DNA of 64,000 nucleotides, taken from assembly GCA_039621445.1 (NCBI GenBank), contig CP154956.1:84812474-84876473 (forward strand), given 5' to 3'. Origin of the DNA: Euglena gracilis. Taxonomy: Eukaryota > Euglenida > Euglenophyceae > Euglenales. How positions within the stretch are numbered: position 1 is the first letter of the stretch; each line of letters begins with the position of its first letter. The position numbers were made by a program, and so were the translations under genes. This document shows, one piece after another, positions 21,250-30,231 of the stretch. A model generated the notes under the pieces. The model made no database searches. It saw nothing but the letters and a program-made list of their open reading frames with translations, and was not told the DNA's origin.

Positions 21250-21740
21250 TGTGACTTCATCCAGTGCACCTGCCACCTCTATCACCTCTACCACCTTCAG
21301 TGGCCCACACAGAACAATGGCCATGGGGCCATCTTTCTTACCTGCCACACTCAGACGGCTCTAAAACCAAAAACACCAAGAAAAATCAGCAAATGACACA
21401 AACACGCCAACAGTGGCAAGCAAAGCACACACACACACCCCTCTCTCCCCGCCGTATATATTGAAGATGGGACTTTCCCATTTTCCTCTAACCACTGACC
21501 GCGGGACATGCACGGCACTCCATACAACCTTTTGTACTTTACACCCATAGTATCTACCGGCGACCTGTGGCCGCACAGGGAGTCATGAGGAGTTTCTCCT
21601 TGTGGCGAGGGCCAAAAGAGACGTCTCCCTGGGCCCGGGGCACGGTCTGGGTGAAGCTGTGCTACCCGCCGTGAATTAATTAAGCTTTTGCTTGTGCTCA
21701 CCCTAAGTTTCCTTTCTTTCTGTGTTTTTTTTTGTTCGCA
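21250..21740. other. No gene seen; short repeats
   Basis: It contains a short cctctatcacctctaccacc block and an (ac)n run near 21,427. It ends in a good polypyrimidine tract and acceptor (tttttttttgttcgcag) at 21,741. Confidence 0.35.
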
Positions 21741-21741
21741 G

Positions 21742-22018
21742 ATGATGTCGGACAACTGAAAGCCCCTGGTGGGGTTCAAGATTTCAACTACCTGAAGTTA
21801 CAAGGTACAAGGAAAGTCCCAATACAAGTCTATGGTGTGAAATGAAGTACGAGACTGTTTTCAAGCGATGGTGGACAGGGCTTATCAGCCCCTATTTAGC
21901 TGCTGCAGAACTTCACCCTGCTGTGACATTTCTGGTTTGCTACTTGGCTTCTTGGTGCTACTTCAAGTACTTCATCACCTACGGTCAAGCCCCTCAGCTT
22001 GATCATGTCCATGGTTGA
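21742..22018 (+). pseudogene. Candidate exons upstream of the DDE transposase
   Basis: Directly after a strong acceptor the frame reads DVGQLKAPGGVQDFNYLKLQ, then is broken. A second frame from 21,845 gives YETVFKRWWTGLISPYLAAA and continues to a stop at 22,018. Composition is gene-like, but the two parts do not join cleanly and no domain was recognised. They could be N-terminal exons of the transposase at 22.6-24.5 kb or an independent remnant. Confidence 0.35.
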
Positions 22019-22069
22019 TTGGTTTTAAGATGTGAACTGTCACTTGTTTCTTCTTCAATCTGTCAATTG

Positions 22070-22560
22070 GCATGGATCTAAATGTTGGATCTTCCATCTG
22101 GGATTTTTTTTCTCCATCTGGGGATCTAAATGTTGGATCTAAATGTTGGATCTTCCATCTGGGTTTTTTTTCTCGTAGAGATCTTTGGTTCCACAGGGCC
22201 CAGTTTTGTTCCACAGTGGGGGGGCCAGTTCTGTTCAACTGGGTGGGGTCATATTGCCACAAGTTATGGGCCAATCTTTGGCCACAGGTGGGGGGGGGCA
22301 CAGTTATGGGCCAATTTTTGGCAACGGGGGGCCACAGTTTTTGGGCCACCTGGGTGCCAGAGTTTTGGGCCAATTTTTTGGACACAGGTGAGGCCCACCT
22401 GGGTGCCACAGTTACGGGCCACAGGTGGGCCACCTGGGTCCCACAGATATTTTGTGTCCTGAATAGCCCCCCAGGCCCAGTTTTTTTGTGTCCCGAAACG
22501 CCCCCCCCCCCCCGGGCAGTTTTTTTTTGTCCCAAACAACCCCCCCCCAGGCTGGTTTGC
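22070..22560. repeat. ggatcttccatctggg and gccacaggtgggcc tandem repeats
   Basis: 22,070-22,175 holds two to three copies of aaatgttggatcttccatct. 22,195-22,450 holds about eight copies of words like gccacaggtggg and gtgccagagttttgggcc. 22,470-22,550 alternates C runs with cagtttttttgtgtcc. Together they probably form an intron-sized repeat block between exons. Confidence 0.55.
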
Positions 22561-22565
22561 GTTTT

Positions 22566-24467
22566 GCAGTTTGACCCTGACATGAAAAAGCACCTCCCCT
22601 TTCCGGAGAAAAAACGATCGGCTTCCGGATAACTTGATCTAGGTCAGCAAGGAAATCTCCTACGCTGAAGAGACGGGACAGCCTTTCCTCAACACCTCCC
22701 TGTGTCTGCACGACATGTTTTTTTTGGGCTGTTTTTTTTACATTCATTTATAAAAAACTTCGGCCCTTTTTCATCCGTTTAAAAACGAGGTTGCTTTAAA
22801 ACGACCGGCACCCCTGGGATCACGTTGGATTTGGGGCAGGGTTGGGCACAAAGCTTCAGGTTCCAACTTTTTTTTTCCAGATTCTGAATTCAATGCCGGT
22901 GTCATGTAGGAGGAGGCACAAACTGAGCAAACTGCGGAGGAGCACGACCGACCGTGCGCCACTGGACGAGACAAATGCCGCCTTGCTCAGGCAATGGCGT
23001 TTTGAGTTTGAAGAAATTGTCAGGTGGCAAAACCTTGAAAAAAATTTTCTGTATTAACTTGACCTCAAGGTTCCGAGTCAATGGGGTCTGGATGTTCCAC
23101 ATGGCACATCCACTCCCCCCGAACTTCAGTTGTCCTTGGACGAAACACCAGTGAACTATGTCCCCAACTCCTTATACCCTTGCTCAAGGCGTTTAACTTT
23201 CTATCTTTCTCTGAGCAAAGATGTGCGTTTGACCCTACCCCCCATCAGGGGTAACCCATTGATGCTGCACATGTTTACAAAAAAAAAGTGCAGACAGCTC
23301 CGTCATTTGAGTATTTACTTAACGGGGGTGGATCGGGACGCGGGGGGGGGGACGCGGGGGGGACGCGGGGGGGGACGCGGAGGGGGGGGGAACCATGGCC
23401 CAACCACCCCCACACGTTTTCTTTGGCGTCACCCAAATTTGCATGTAATTTTCCTTTGGTCGACCAAAAAAACATGCCCGGCCAAAATCCGGGACGCGGG
23501 GGGGGATGCGGGGGGGACGCGGGGGGAACACCCCCAACGCCATAGACCAAAAAATGGTTGCAATGTATGCGCCCCCCCCCCCAGGAGAAAATATTCCTTC
23601 CTCTGCAGACAGCAAGATTTGGGGCTGGGTCCAACTTTTCCGTACATCGTGGTCGCAGATAACGTCTCCTCACACGGGAAAGATAAGTTTGAAAAGTGTG
23701 GGCAGTGCCAATGGTCATGGCTGTACAAGACTCCCCCCCCCGGCCTTCCTGTACAGCCCTGCCAAAGGTTGACGAAGAGCACCGTACACTTCAGTTTGCA
23801 TATTATGTTTGGAATTCCTGGGCTGAGTCATTTGATCAATCCTGGAGACCAGTTGGTTCATACAAGCCTGCGGAGGTGCATCCGCAGACAGACAAAGTGG
23901 AGGATGATGGACCATTGTCTCAAGAAGAGAAGAGGACTCCTGCCGAAGGTCAGCCCCCCCCCTTCTTTCCTCTTCTCCTCTTCTTTTCGATAAAACCTGC
24001 ATTTTTACAGGACTCGAAGCTCCCAATGGGTGAACCACACATGAAGCCTCTGCTGGTGCAGTGGATGTCGGCGTGGTTGGAGCAAGACAATTTGGAGACG
24101 TTGATCAGAAGAAGTTGGGATGTTGTGACGCGGCAACAGGAACCAGGAGAGTGCCCCACAGGTGTGCATCACTCCAGTGGGCACGGCCCCTCCCCCGCCC
24201 GTGCAGATGAACATGAAGCTGAAGAAGAGTCAGATCATTCCAGTTTGGCTGACGGTTCACTTCATCAGGTGGCAGATGTTCTGTTTTTAAAATGGAGCCA
24301 AATAATTCTGCTTTCAGGAAGTTTCTGCCGAGTTGGATTACGGCATTGGAGATGACCTGGACAGCGATTGGGCTGCACAGGATTGCACTGCTGTGGAGGA
24401 CCGTGGTGTTGATGAGGATGCGGCGCTGGGTGTTGCAATTGATTCGGCTGCAGTGTGTGCTAACCCC
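22566..24467 (+). pseudogene. DDE transposase gene of the pogo/Tc5 (DDE_1-like) group
   Basis: Candidate exons: 22,566-22,631 (FDPDMKKHLPFPEKKRSASG) after acceptor gcgttttgcag; 22,881-23,948; 24,011-24,268; and 24,318 onward. The second exon holds RRRHKLSKLRRSTTDRAPLD, the end of a CENPB/Tc5-type DNA-binding region; then LQLSLDETPVNY (first catalytic Asp); FPYIVVADNVSSHGKDKF (second Asp); and SHLINPGDQLVHTSLRR (third Asp position). Introns 23,949-24,010 (gtcagc...tttttacag) and 24,269-24,317 (gtggca...ctttcag) are both phase 0 and join open frames. The C-terminal exon is acidic (DDLDSDWAAQDCTAVEDRGV). Defects: an in-frame TAA at 23,055-23,057 and a C/G-run block (about 23,327-23,585) between the first two Asp motifs, where conserved sequence is missing. 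Copying-out by a DDE enzyme is the family function; this copy looks inactive. Confidence 0.65.
23327..23585. mobile_element. C/G-run block (gggacgcggggg) inside the transposase exon
   Basis: gggacgcgggggg units flank a core with gtcgaccaaaaaaacatgcc, and the block ends gcgccccccccccccag. It keeps the reading frame open, yet interrupts the region between two catalytic motifs. The same core and words occur in the opposite orientation at 50,590-50,830. It begins near a gt and ends cccccag, so it could be removed as an intron; this is untested. Confidence 0.55.
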
Positions 24468-24896
24468 AGGGGGGGGCAAATTATGCAAGTCAAAAAAATG
24501 CAAAAAAATGCAAAAAAAAGCAAAAAAATGCAAAAAAATGCAACTTGCATGAAAAACCTGAGAAAAAGCTGGAATATAACAGAGCTTTGCTGCCTAAGAT
24601 CAAAAAAAATTTCCAGGGCAAAATATTTTATGCAAAAAAATGCAAAAAAAATGCAAAAAAATCCATAAATATGGCAACCAACAACAAAATTTTTTTCCAG
24701 GGCAAAATATTATATGTAGAAAATGCAAAAATATGCAAAAAAAATTCAAACATATGGCAACCAACTACAAAAATTTTTTCCGGGGAAAATATTTTATGCA
24801 AAAAAATGCAAAAAAATGCAAAAAAAATGCAAATTTCGGGAAAAGCCGATTATGCAAAAAAATGCAAATTATGCAAGTTGCATTCCCCCCCCCCCT
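24468..24896. mobile_element. 429 bp element of gcaaaaaaatgc units with G/C-run ends and near-perfect target duplication
   Basis: Ends are A plus a G run on the left and a C run plus T on the right. Inside are gcaaattatgcaagt at both ends and dozens of gcaaaaaaatgc units, plus two to three ttccagggcaaaatatt blocks. It interrupts the acidic-tail exon of the transposase. The flanks are gctaacccc and gctgacccc (9 bp, one mismatch). The uninterrupted relative at 25,130-25,165 shows what the empty site looks like. Confidence 0.65.
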
Positions 24897-25054
24897 GCTG
24901 ACCCCCCCCGTGGACCTATCAGACAAGTCTGTACATGTCATCGGGGGATTTTTTTAGTTGTGGGGGGACCCCCCGCAGTCTTAAAAACAAACCCTGCATG
25001 TCATCCTCCCTGTGCACGTAATTTTTCTCTGTGCCTGCCCCTGTGCTGCGCAGG

Positions 25055-25180
25055 ACTGCGATGCTGTAGAGGAGAATGTGGGCTGTGGTGGTTTTCACGC
25101 AGACGCGTTGCTGGTTGCGGCTGAAGATTCGGCTGCGGTGTGTGCTGCCCCCCCCCCGGTGGACCTATCGGGGTCGTTTT
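25055..25180 (+). pseudogene. Second copy of the acidic C-terminal exon of the transposase
   Basis: After acceptor cctgtgctgcgcag the frame reads DCDAVEENVGCGGFHADALL and then AAEDSAAVCA, parallel to DCTAVEDRGVDEDAALG and then AIDSAAVCAN at 24,378-24,465. Both run into a cccccggtggacctatc sequence. This looks like a tandem exon duplication or the tail of a second copy of the element. Confidence 0.5.
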
Positions 25181-25182
25181 GT

Positions 25183-25775
25183 TGGGGGTCCGGGACCCTG
25201 CTCGCCCGGGGGGGCTGCCGCTTTCGCTGGGGCCGCAACTTCCCTTTTCCGGCCCTGGTGGTCTCAGGCCAGGGCCTTTGTGAAATTGGGCCCCGTTTTC
25301 GAATATGCCGACCGACGGTAAAGGGGGTGAGGTGTACCCCCCCGACCCGGGGTCCCCAGTTGCCCCGCGTAGGATCTTTTTTTCTTTCCACTTTTGGTTT
25401 TCCCCCATTTTCCAAGTTTGGTACAAAGGGTGGACAAAAACAAACCCAACCCTCCTACTTGGAAGCACACAGCAGAGCACAAACAAACCTGCTGGAGAGG
25501 GAAGGTGAGTGCCTTTGAGTTCAGGAGACCTGCTGTTTGTCGGAAAACAATTTGGAAAGCAATGCCTTGGTTTCTTTTGATATTCCAATTGATCTTCAAT
25601 TCTTTCAATTCTCAAATGACTTTTGTGCTTCTTTGATTCTCAAATCACTTTCAGTCTGGAATTTGCTGGGGTTCCAATTCCTCTCGCGTGGCGGTTGACT
25701 TGCTTTGGTTGTTCCTACCGGGGGTTTTTTGGGAATTTTTGGGAAATTTTTGGCTGCCGACGCCAGCGGCAGCCG
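25183..25775. repeat. Segmental duplicate A (intact copy)
   Basis: From gggtccgggaccctgctcg through gctgccgctttcgctgg and on to cgccagcggcagccgaca, this is nearly identical to 38,010-38,064 plus 39,154-39,705. The only large difference is the 1,089 bp insertion in the other copy. A 114-codon minus frame (25,264-25,608) is conserved in both copies, but recent duplication explains that without selection. Confidence 0.8.
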
Positions 25776-25779
25776 ACAC

Positions 25780-28050
25780 CCCCTTCCTTGCGACGTTAGT
25801 CGGACCCGTTTTTCTGCCCCCCCCCCCCCCGAACAAAACGGGGAGTGAGAATTTGTTTCATGTTTTTTTTGTGGGGGGCGAAAATTCTGTTTTTTTTTTG
25901 AAACGGGTCCTGTCGCTCTCTTTTTTTTGGGAAATCAGTGTTACGAGTCTGACCCCCCCCAGCCATAATATCGGGCACCTTGGGGGACTCTGAAAAAATC
26001 AGGTGGGGAAGCCCCCCCCACCCCTTTCTTCCGACAAGCCTGGGGAATGGGTCTTTGAACACAAAATCTGAAAATTCTGAGCGAAACCAACTCTGGGCAC
26101 TCTACCCCAAGGCCTAAGTCCCACGTTACCCTCTTGGTGAAAATCCTTTTTGGCAGCTTTCACTGTGTGAAACTTTATTTGTCGATTTTTTTTAAAAAAT
26201 CAGGGACTTTGGCCAACAGTGCCTCAAAAAATGAATTGTGCGGGGAAAAGAAAAACAGAAACCTAGGCATTCCTTTCCAAATCGGGAAAGAAAAGGTAAG
26301 GAAAAGGCAAATGGTGAGCAAAAGTGATAGGGTAAGAAAAGCAAACGGTGAGGCGCAAAGGTAAGACGGTTATATACGGCGGGAATAGTGTACAATGGGT
26401 GTGCGGGTTCGTGTGTGTGTGCGGTTGTGTGTTTTGTGTGTATGCACGCTCACTTCCTTGTCATGCATTCCAACCGAAAATGGCTGGGCCGATTTTTTTT
26501 TTGAACGCAAAGAGAACAGGGCTTCGCAATGGCCCTCAGCCACTATATCACAGGGCTTTAGTGCCCACGTGGCTGGTTTTTTTTTTCTGTTCATTGGCCC
26601 ACACCAGGGCCTGTGGACGGAGGAGGGGTCATCTCCGGTCCAGGGTCCCCCCCCCCCGAGTTCGGATGCCTCCAAGCTGTGTTCCATAAAAAATGCCTTT
26701 GACCAATATCCAATAGTCCAAACCGAATCAAAAAAACTGAGGTTTAAAACTCCAACTCGTTTTGTCGTCCACCGGAAAAATTATCAAAATCCCAGGTTTT
26801 TCCAACTCTTTGAATAAAAATCCTCCAGCAACAAAAAAATCCTCAAAAAATCAAAAATCTGGGTCCAACCCACAAGTCCAGGGCCTACAAGAACCCTCAA
26901 CATCGAGAATTCCAACCTGCCACATCCAACAAACAAAGTCCAACCGAGAGCAATCAACCCAACAGAAGCAACATCCAGCAGCATACCGTTGCATAGGGGC
27001 CAGGCCATTCCAGCCCAACCTTGGGCACAACCAATTCACAGCCGAAACCAACCAATTCGGCTTGCCAATTAAAATTCACCCCCCCCCCAATCACACGGGG
27101 CAATGGGGGTCAAATGGTCAAATGACATGGCAAACTCAAAAATACTGAAAATTCAAATCCAATTTTCTCAGCCAAAGCGATTTTTCGCTGCCCCCCCCCC
27201 CCCCAGCCACATGGGGCCATGGGGGTCAATCTGGCTTCAGCCTCCAAACAAAAAAATCACAAACCTGGGCCGTAATATCCAAACCGGCTGAAATCTCACA
27301 CATGTCAAAGGACGGGCCTTCACAATGTCGCCCCCCCCCCCACCGTCAACCAGTGTGGGGAGGGCCACGGGTTAAAAATTCCTGTCTGCAAAACTGAAAT
27401 CCCCACTTGACGAAAAAAATGGGGAAAATGGAAATTTCATCAAACCCCATCACATCTGGGGTATGACCAAAACAATCACGGTCACAATTTGATGCAATCC
27501 TGTCCCTACCCAAACGTCTCACAGGGGTACCCCCCCTAAATGACCCCCCCCCTAGATGACCCCCCTGGGGGGTCATCTAGGGGGGGGGTCATTTAGCAGA
27601 GAGTGGGAAAAGTATCCCCCCCTAAATGACCCCCCCCCTAGATGACCCTTTGGGGGTCCTGAAGCAACATTGATAGGGTCATTTAGGGGGGGGGTATCCA
27701 ATTCTGAGTCAAAAAATTCCAACCGTAAAACCAAAACTGATTTTGATCCACCACCCCAACAAAAAAACAGGGCTCAACACAGCCCCCCCCCCCAGCTGCA
27801 CGAGGAGGGAGAAAAAATGGCTCCAAACCACAAGCAAAATGCTGAGGCCCAAAAACATGAAAAAATCTGATTCAGCGCTGGGAGCAGCCAACCTGGGCCT
27901 GGACTTTGGCCGTGCATTGGGCCACTGCCCACTGCAGGCTCTTTGGTCGGCCATTACGCTTCGCAGCACTTGAGTAAAATAAATGTACTCACCATTCTGC
28001 AACTCCGCAACAATCCACAATTGTGATCATGACAATCGTAATCATGTGAT
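25780..28050. other. No gene recognised; C runs, A-rich and CCAAC-rich repeats
   Basis: Blocks: 25,815-26,050 C/G-run element parts with aaatcaggtggggaagccc; 26,100-26,400 without features; 26,395-26,440 a gtgtgtg run; 26,600-27,330 strongly biased toward aaaaatc and ccaacc words with two ccacatggggccatgggg-type C-run units near 27,090 and 27,205; 27,528-27,700 a taaatgacc element; 27,700-28,050 unique sequence. Frames there are low complexity. Confidence 0.4.
27528..27700. mobile_element. C/G-run element, word taaatgacc, compact copies
   Basis: ggtaccccccctaaatgacc, a doubled ctagatgacc, and the inverse ggtcatctaggggggg and ggtcatttaggggggg appear twice in succession (27,530-27,597 and 27,615-27,692). 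Confidence 0.6.
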
Positions 28051-28058
28051 TCTATATA

Positions 28059-28159
28059 TAAATCAACAGACACTAACGATTTCAGCAGGGGCGCCGGGCC
28101 GCTCGCTTCGCTCGCACGGCCCGGCGCCCCTGCTGAAATCGTTAGTGTCTGTTGATTTA
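28059..28159. repeat. 101-nt perfect hairpin next to recombinase element A
   Basis: Arms of 42 nt (28,059-28,100 and 28,118-28,159) around the loop gctcgcttcgctcgcac. The arm ends in acagacactaacgatttcag, sharing acactaacg with the iterons of element A. A second copy at 45,643-45,737 has the same arms and an inverted loop. Confidence 0.9.
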
Positions 28160-28270
28160 CTAAAACCTATTTCGTCTGGGCCCGCACACCTGTCTTGAAA
28201 ATTCATTCGACCGATGCACCTGGCTTGAGTTTTGGCCGTTTTTGTCATTTTTTTTCAAGAAAACGTACGC

Positions 28271-28420
28271 CGTCTTGGAAATCGTTTTACACTAACGGAT
28301 CCCTGTCTTGGAAATCGTTTTACACTAACGGATCCCTGTCTTGGAAATTGTTTTACACTAACGGTCGCCTGTCTTGGAAATCGTTTTACACTAACGGATC
28401 CCTGTCTTGGAAATCGTTTG
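28271..28420. repeat. 33-bp iterons, left array of element A
   Basis: Five units of the form cttggaaatcgttttacact followed by aacggatccctgt, with a few substitutions. Further units lie at 29,180-29,280, 45,838-45,930 and (inverted) 46,875-47,005. Confidence 0.85.
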
Positions 28421-28469
28421 CTCTTTGATGATGGTAATATGTTCTTCTTGTCCTCAGTTTTTGTTCTTA

Positions 28470-28709
28470 ATGGCTAAACGGGCAAACCTTGTGGCGTTGG
28501 CCGGACTGAAACCTCCGCCCCCCCCTGAGGAATTTGTCGCTGCGATCCGCAAATTTTCTGAGGGCGGTAAGCAGGAGGTAGATGACCCGGTGAACGGCCC
28601 CTTGTTTGCTAAGAAAGAAACCAAGAGACTTTCCGGAGCGCAAGGCGTCCAACGATCCGGCATCCTACATTTTTTTACCTTTGTCGATTTTGTGCGGATA
28701 ACGGGTTAA
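28470..28709 (+). CDS. MAKRA-type N-terminal exon of recombinase A
   Basis: The ATG at 28,470 starts MAKRANLVALAGLKPPPPPE and ends at 28,709 after a proline tract and a VDDPVNGPLF word. Element B (minus strand, near 31,286) starts MAKRAAIIMLPRPPKTSEFL and has the equivalent VVDPVHRTLL. The shared order MAKRA, P-rich, EF, VDDPV in two elements with little DNA similarity argues for protein-level conservation. The exon probably splices to the frame at 28,713. Confidence 0.5.
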   Translation: MAKRANLVALAGLKPPPPPEEFVAAIRKFSEGGKQEVDDPVNGPLFAKKETKRLSGAQGVQRSGILHFFTFVDFVRITG

Positions 28710-28712
28710 AGT

Positions 28713-29204
28713 ATGACTCTTTGGGCTTGTCGTACCATTTTTCCGGTGTATTTGTTTGACGATGAGGTTGACGTGGAAAGTTGCAAACAACAGCGGGCCA
28801 CACAGAACTTCTCACTAAAAGAACTTTCTGCAGACTCATGGCGAAGTTATGTGAACGGCATGATGAGGGCGTACAATGCAACAGCCCAAAAAATTGCCTT
28901 GGCTGCCTTCGTGGATCGTCAATTTCCGTTGCTGAATGAATTTGCTGCCCCGGTGCTCAAACGTGAAAGAGGGGTGCGTGCCATGGAAGCAGCTCAACGA
29001 ACGACACCTGGGATTTTGACACAGGAGGAACTTCTGTCCCTCCGAACGCGTTTTGGCGCAAACAACGTTCTGCAGATGCAGCGGTGGAATTTGCTGATTT
29101 TTGGATTCAGGACGGGTTTGCGTGCCGAGGTTTTGGGTCGGCTGACCACGCTTGTCATTTTTTTCAAGAAAACGTACGCCGTCTTGGAAATCGTTTTACA
29201 CTAA
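28713..29204 (+). pseudogene. Tyrosine-recombinase-like gene of element A, truncated
   Basis: A frame of 163 codons. The N-terminal half (SWRSYVNGMMRAYNATAQK) resembles the helical core-binding domain of tyrosine recombinases. The second half has ILTQEELLSLRTRFG, then LLIFGFRTGLRAEVLGRL, matching the 'L..eE ... l..tGlR..E...L' box I segment that holds the first catalytic Arg. Box II (H-x-x-R ... Y) is missing: the frame runs straight into the right-end leader and iterons, so the C-terminal half was deleted. Crypton-type elements are the known eukaryotic DNA transposons with such enzymes; assignment to that group is inference. Confidence 0.5.
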
Positions 29205-29332
29205 CGATCGTCTGTCTTGGAAACGTTTTACACTAACAATCGCCTGTCTTGGAAATCGTTTTACACTAACGGATTCAGCCTGAAATCCGTTAGTGTCTGT
29301 AGAAATTCAAGACAGGCGTCGGGCCCAGGAAA

Positions 29333-29440
29333 TACCGGGGGCCGACAATTACCGCGGGTGGGTAACTGCCGCGACGACAATTACCGCGGGGTTTTACAAC
29401 GCGCCGCCCCCGGGACCCGCGGGGACAAACAACGCGCCCC
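29333..29440. mobile_element. Short derivative of the TACCGGGGGCC miniature element
   Basis: It starts TACCGGGGGCCGACAATTAC, continues with a second gacaattaccgcgggg unit and an internal ccgcccccgggacccgcggg palindrome. Its start coincides with the end of element A. Confidence 0.6.
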
Positions 29441-30230
29441 CCTCACCTTCTATGCAGCACAGACAGAGGAGTTTGATGACGCCCGCATTCCCAGGGCGTG
29501 ACGGCAGGTCAGTGTTTGGAATGACACACCCTGCCCGCGGTGCACTGTTTGCACACCTCAAAAATTTTTTTGTCGGTGGTTCATTTCCCGGGTGAAGGTA
29601 ATTGCCTATGTACTGGCCGGGGGGGGGGGGGTTGGGTGACTGGTTTTTTTTCAGAGTTACACTGATTTTTTTGCCTGGGGGGGGGTTAGCCATTGGTGTA
29701 AATGGGAAATTTTTTTTGCCCGGAATGGCCTAAAGTGTCTGAAAGTGGCCTTTTTTTTTTGAGTGCCGACTGGCTGGTTTTCCGAAAATAAGTGACTGAC
29801 TGGTTTTTGTGGAGTGCCTGAGGAACAAAAAAAAAAACGTTTGAAACGAAACGTTACAACTAGAATATTGAAAAAAACCTCTGGCAGTGTGCTTTTTTTT
29901 AAAAAAAATGGGGGTGTGCAATTCGCTTCCAAGAAAAAATAGTTGCAATGCGGGGGGCTCAAAGGACAAAAATTACAAACTTTTCTTGAAAGAAAGAGTC
30001 ATCTCCCCAGAAAAAGTTTTCCGAAAAATTTTCATTTTGGGAAAAGAGATACATGCACCCTGAGTGAAAACTGATGTGCAAAATGTGTCAGATGTTGCTT
30101 GAATGATGTCACAAGAAATATCCAGAAGAAAACGTTGAAAGGATTTGTTGGAATAGTGTTTTGAAAAAAGTATTGTGAAGACATGCCACAGAGAAATGAA
30201 ATGATGCTGTGATGTCACACATGCAATCCC
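29440..30230. other. No gene seen; G-run block with actgactgg words
   Basis: 29,610-29,830 carries gactggttttt, gtgactgactgg and G runs like the block at 56,560-56,880. 29,830-30,230 is AT-rich with no gene. Confidence 0.4.
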
Positions 30231-30231
30231 T

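Larger units (their letters stand above)
28168..29334 (+). mobile_element. Element A: TIR element with iterons and tyrosine-recombinase-like gene
   Basis: The left end TATTTCGTCTGGGCCCG plus a cctgtcttgaa word is matched by the right end, read on the minus strand, TATTTCCTGGGCCCGACG plus cctgtcttgaa. Inside the left end lie five 33-bp iterons (28,271-28,420, ttttacactaacggatccct) and inside the right end three more plus a small ctgaaatccgttagtgtctg palindrome. Two open frames lie between. A TA-bounded miniature element inserted exactly at its right edge (29,333). The hairpin at 28,059 abuts its 5' side and is probably part of it. Confidence 0.7.

Noticed and set aside
25264-25608. 114-codon minus frame conserved in two copies
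   Set aside because: The two copies are recent segmental duplicates with low overall divergence, so conservation says nothing about selection.
28271-28420. 33-bp iterons considered as a CRISPR or plasmid origin
   Set aside because: No spacers, and the same repeats sit at both ends of a TIR element next to a recombinase-like gene.
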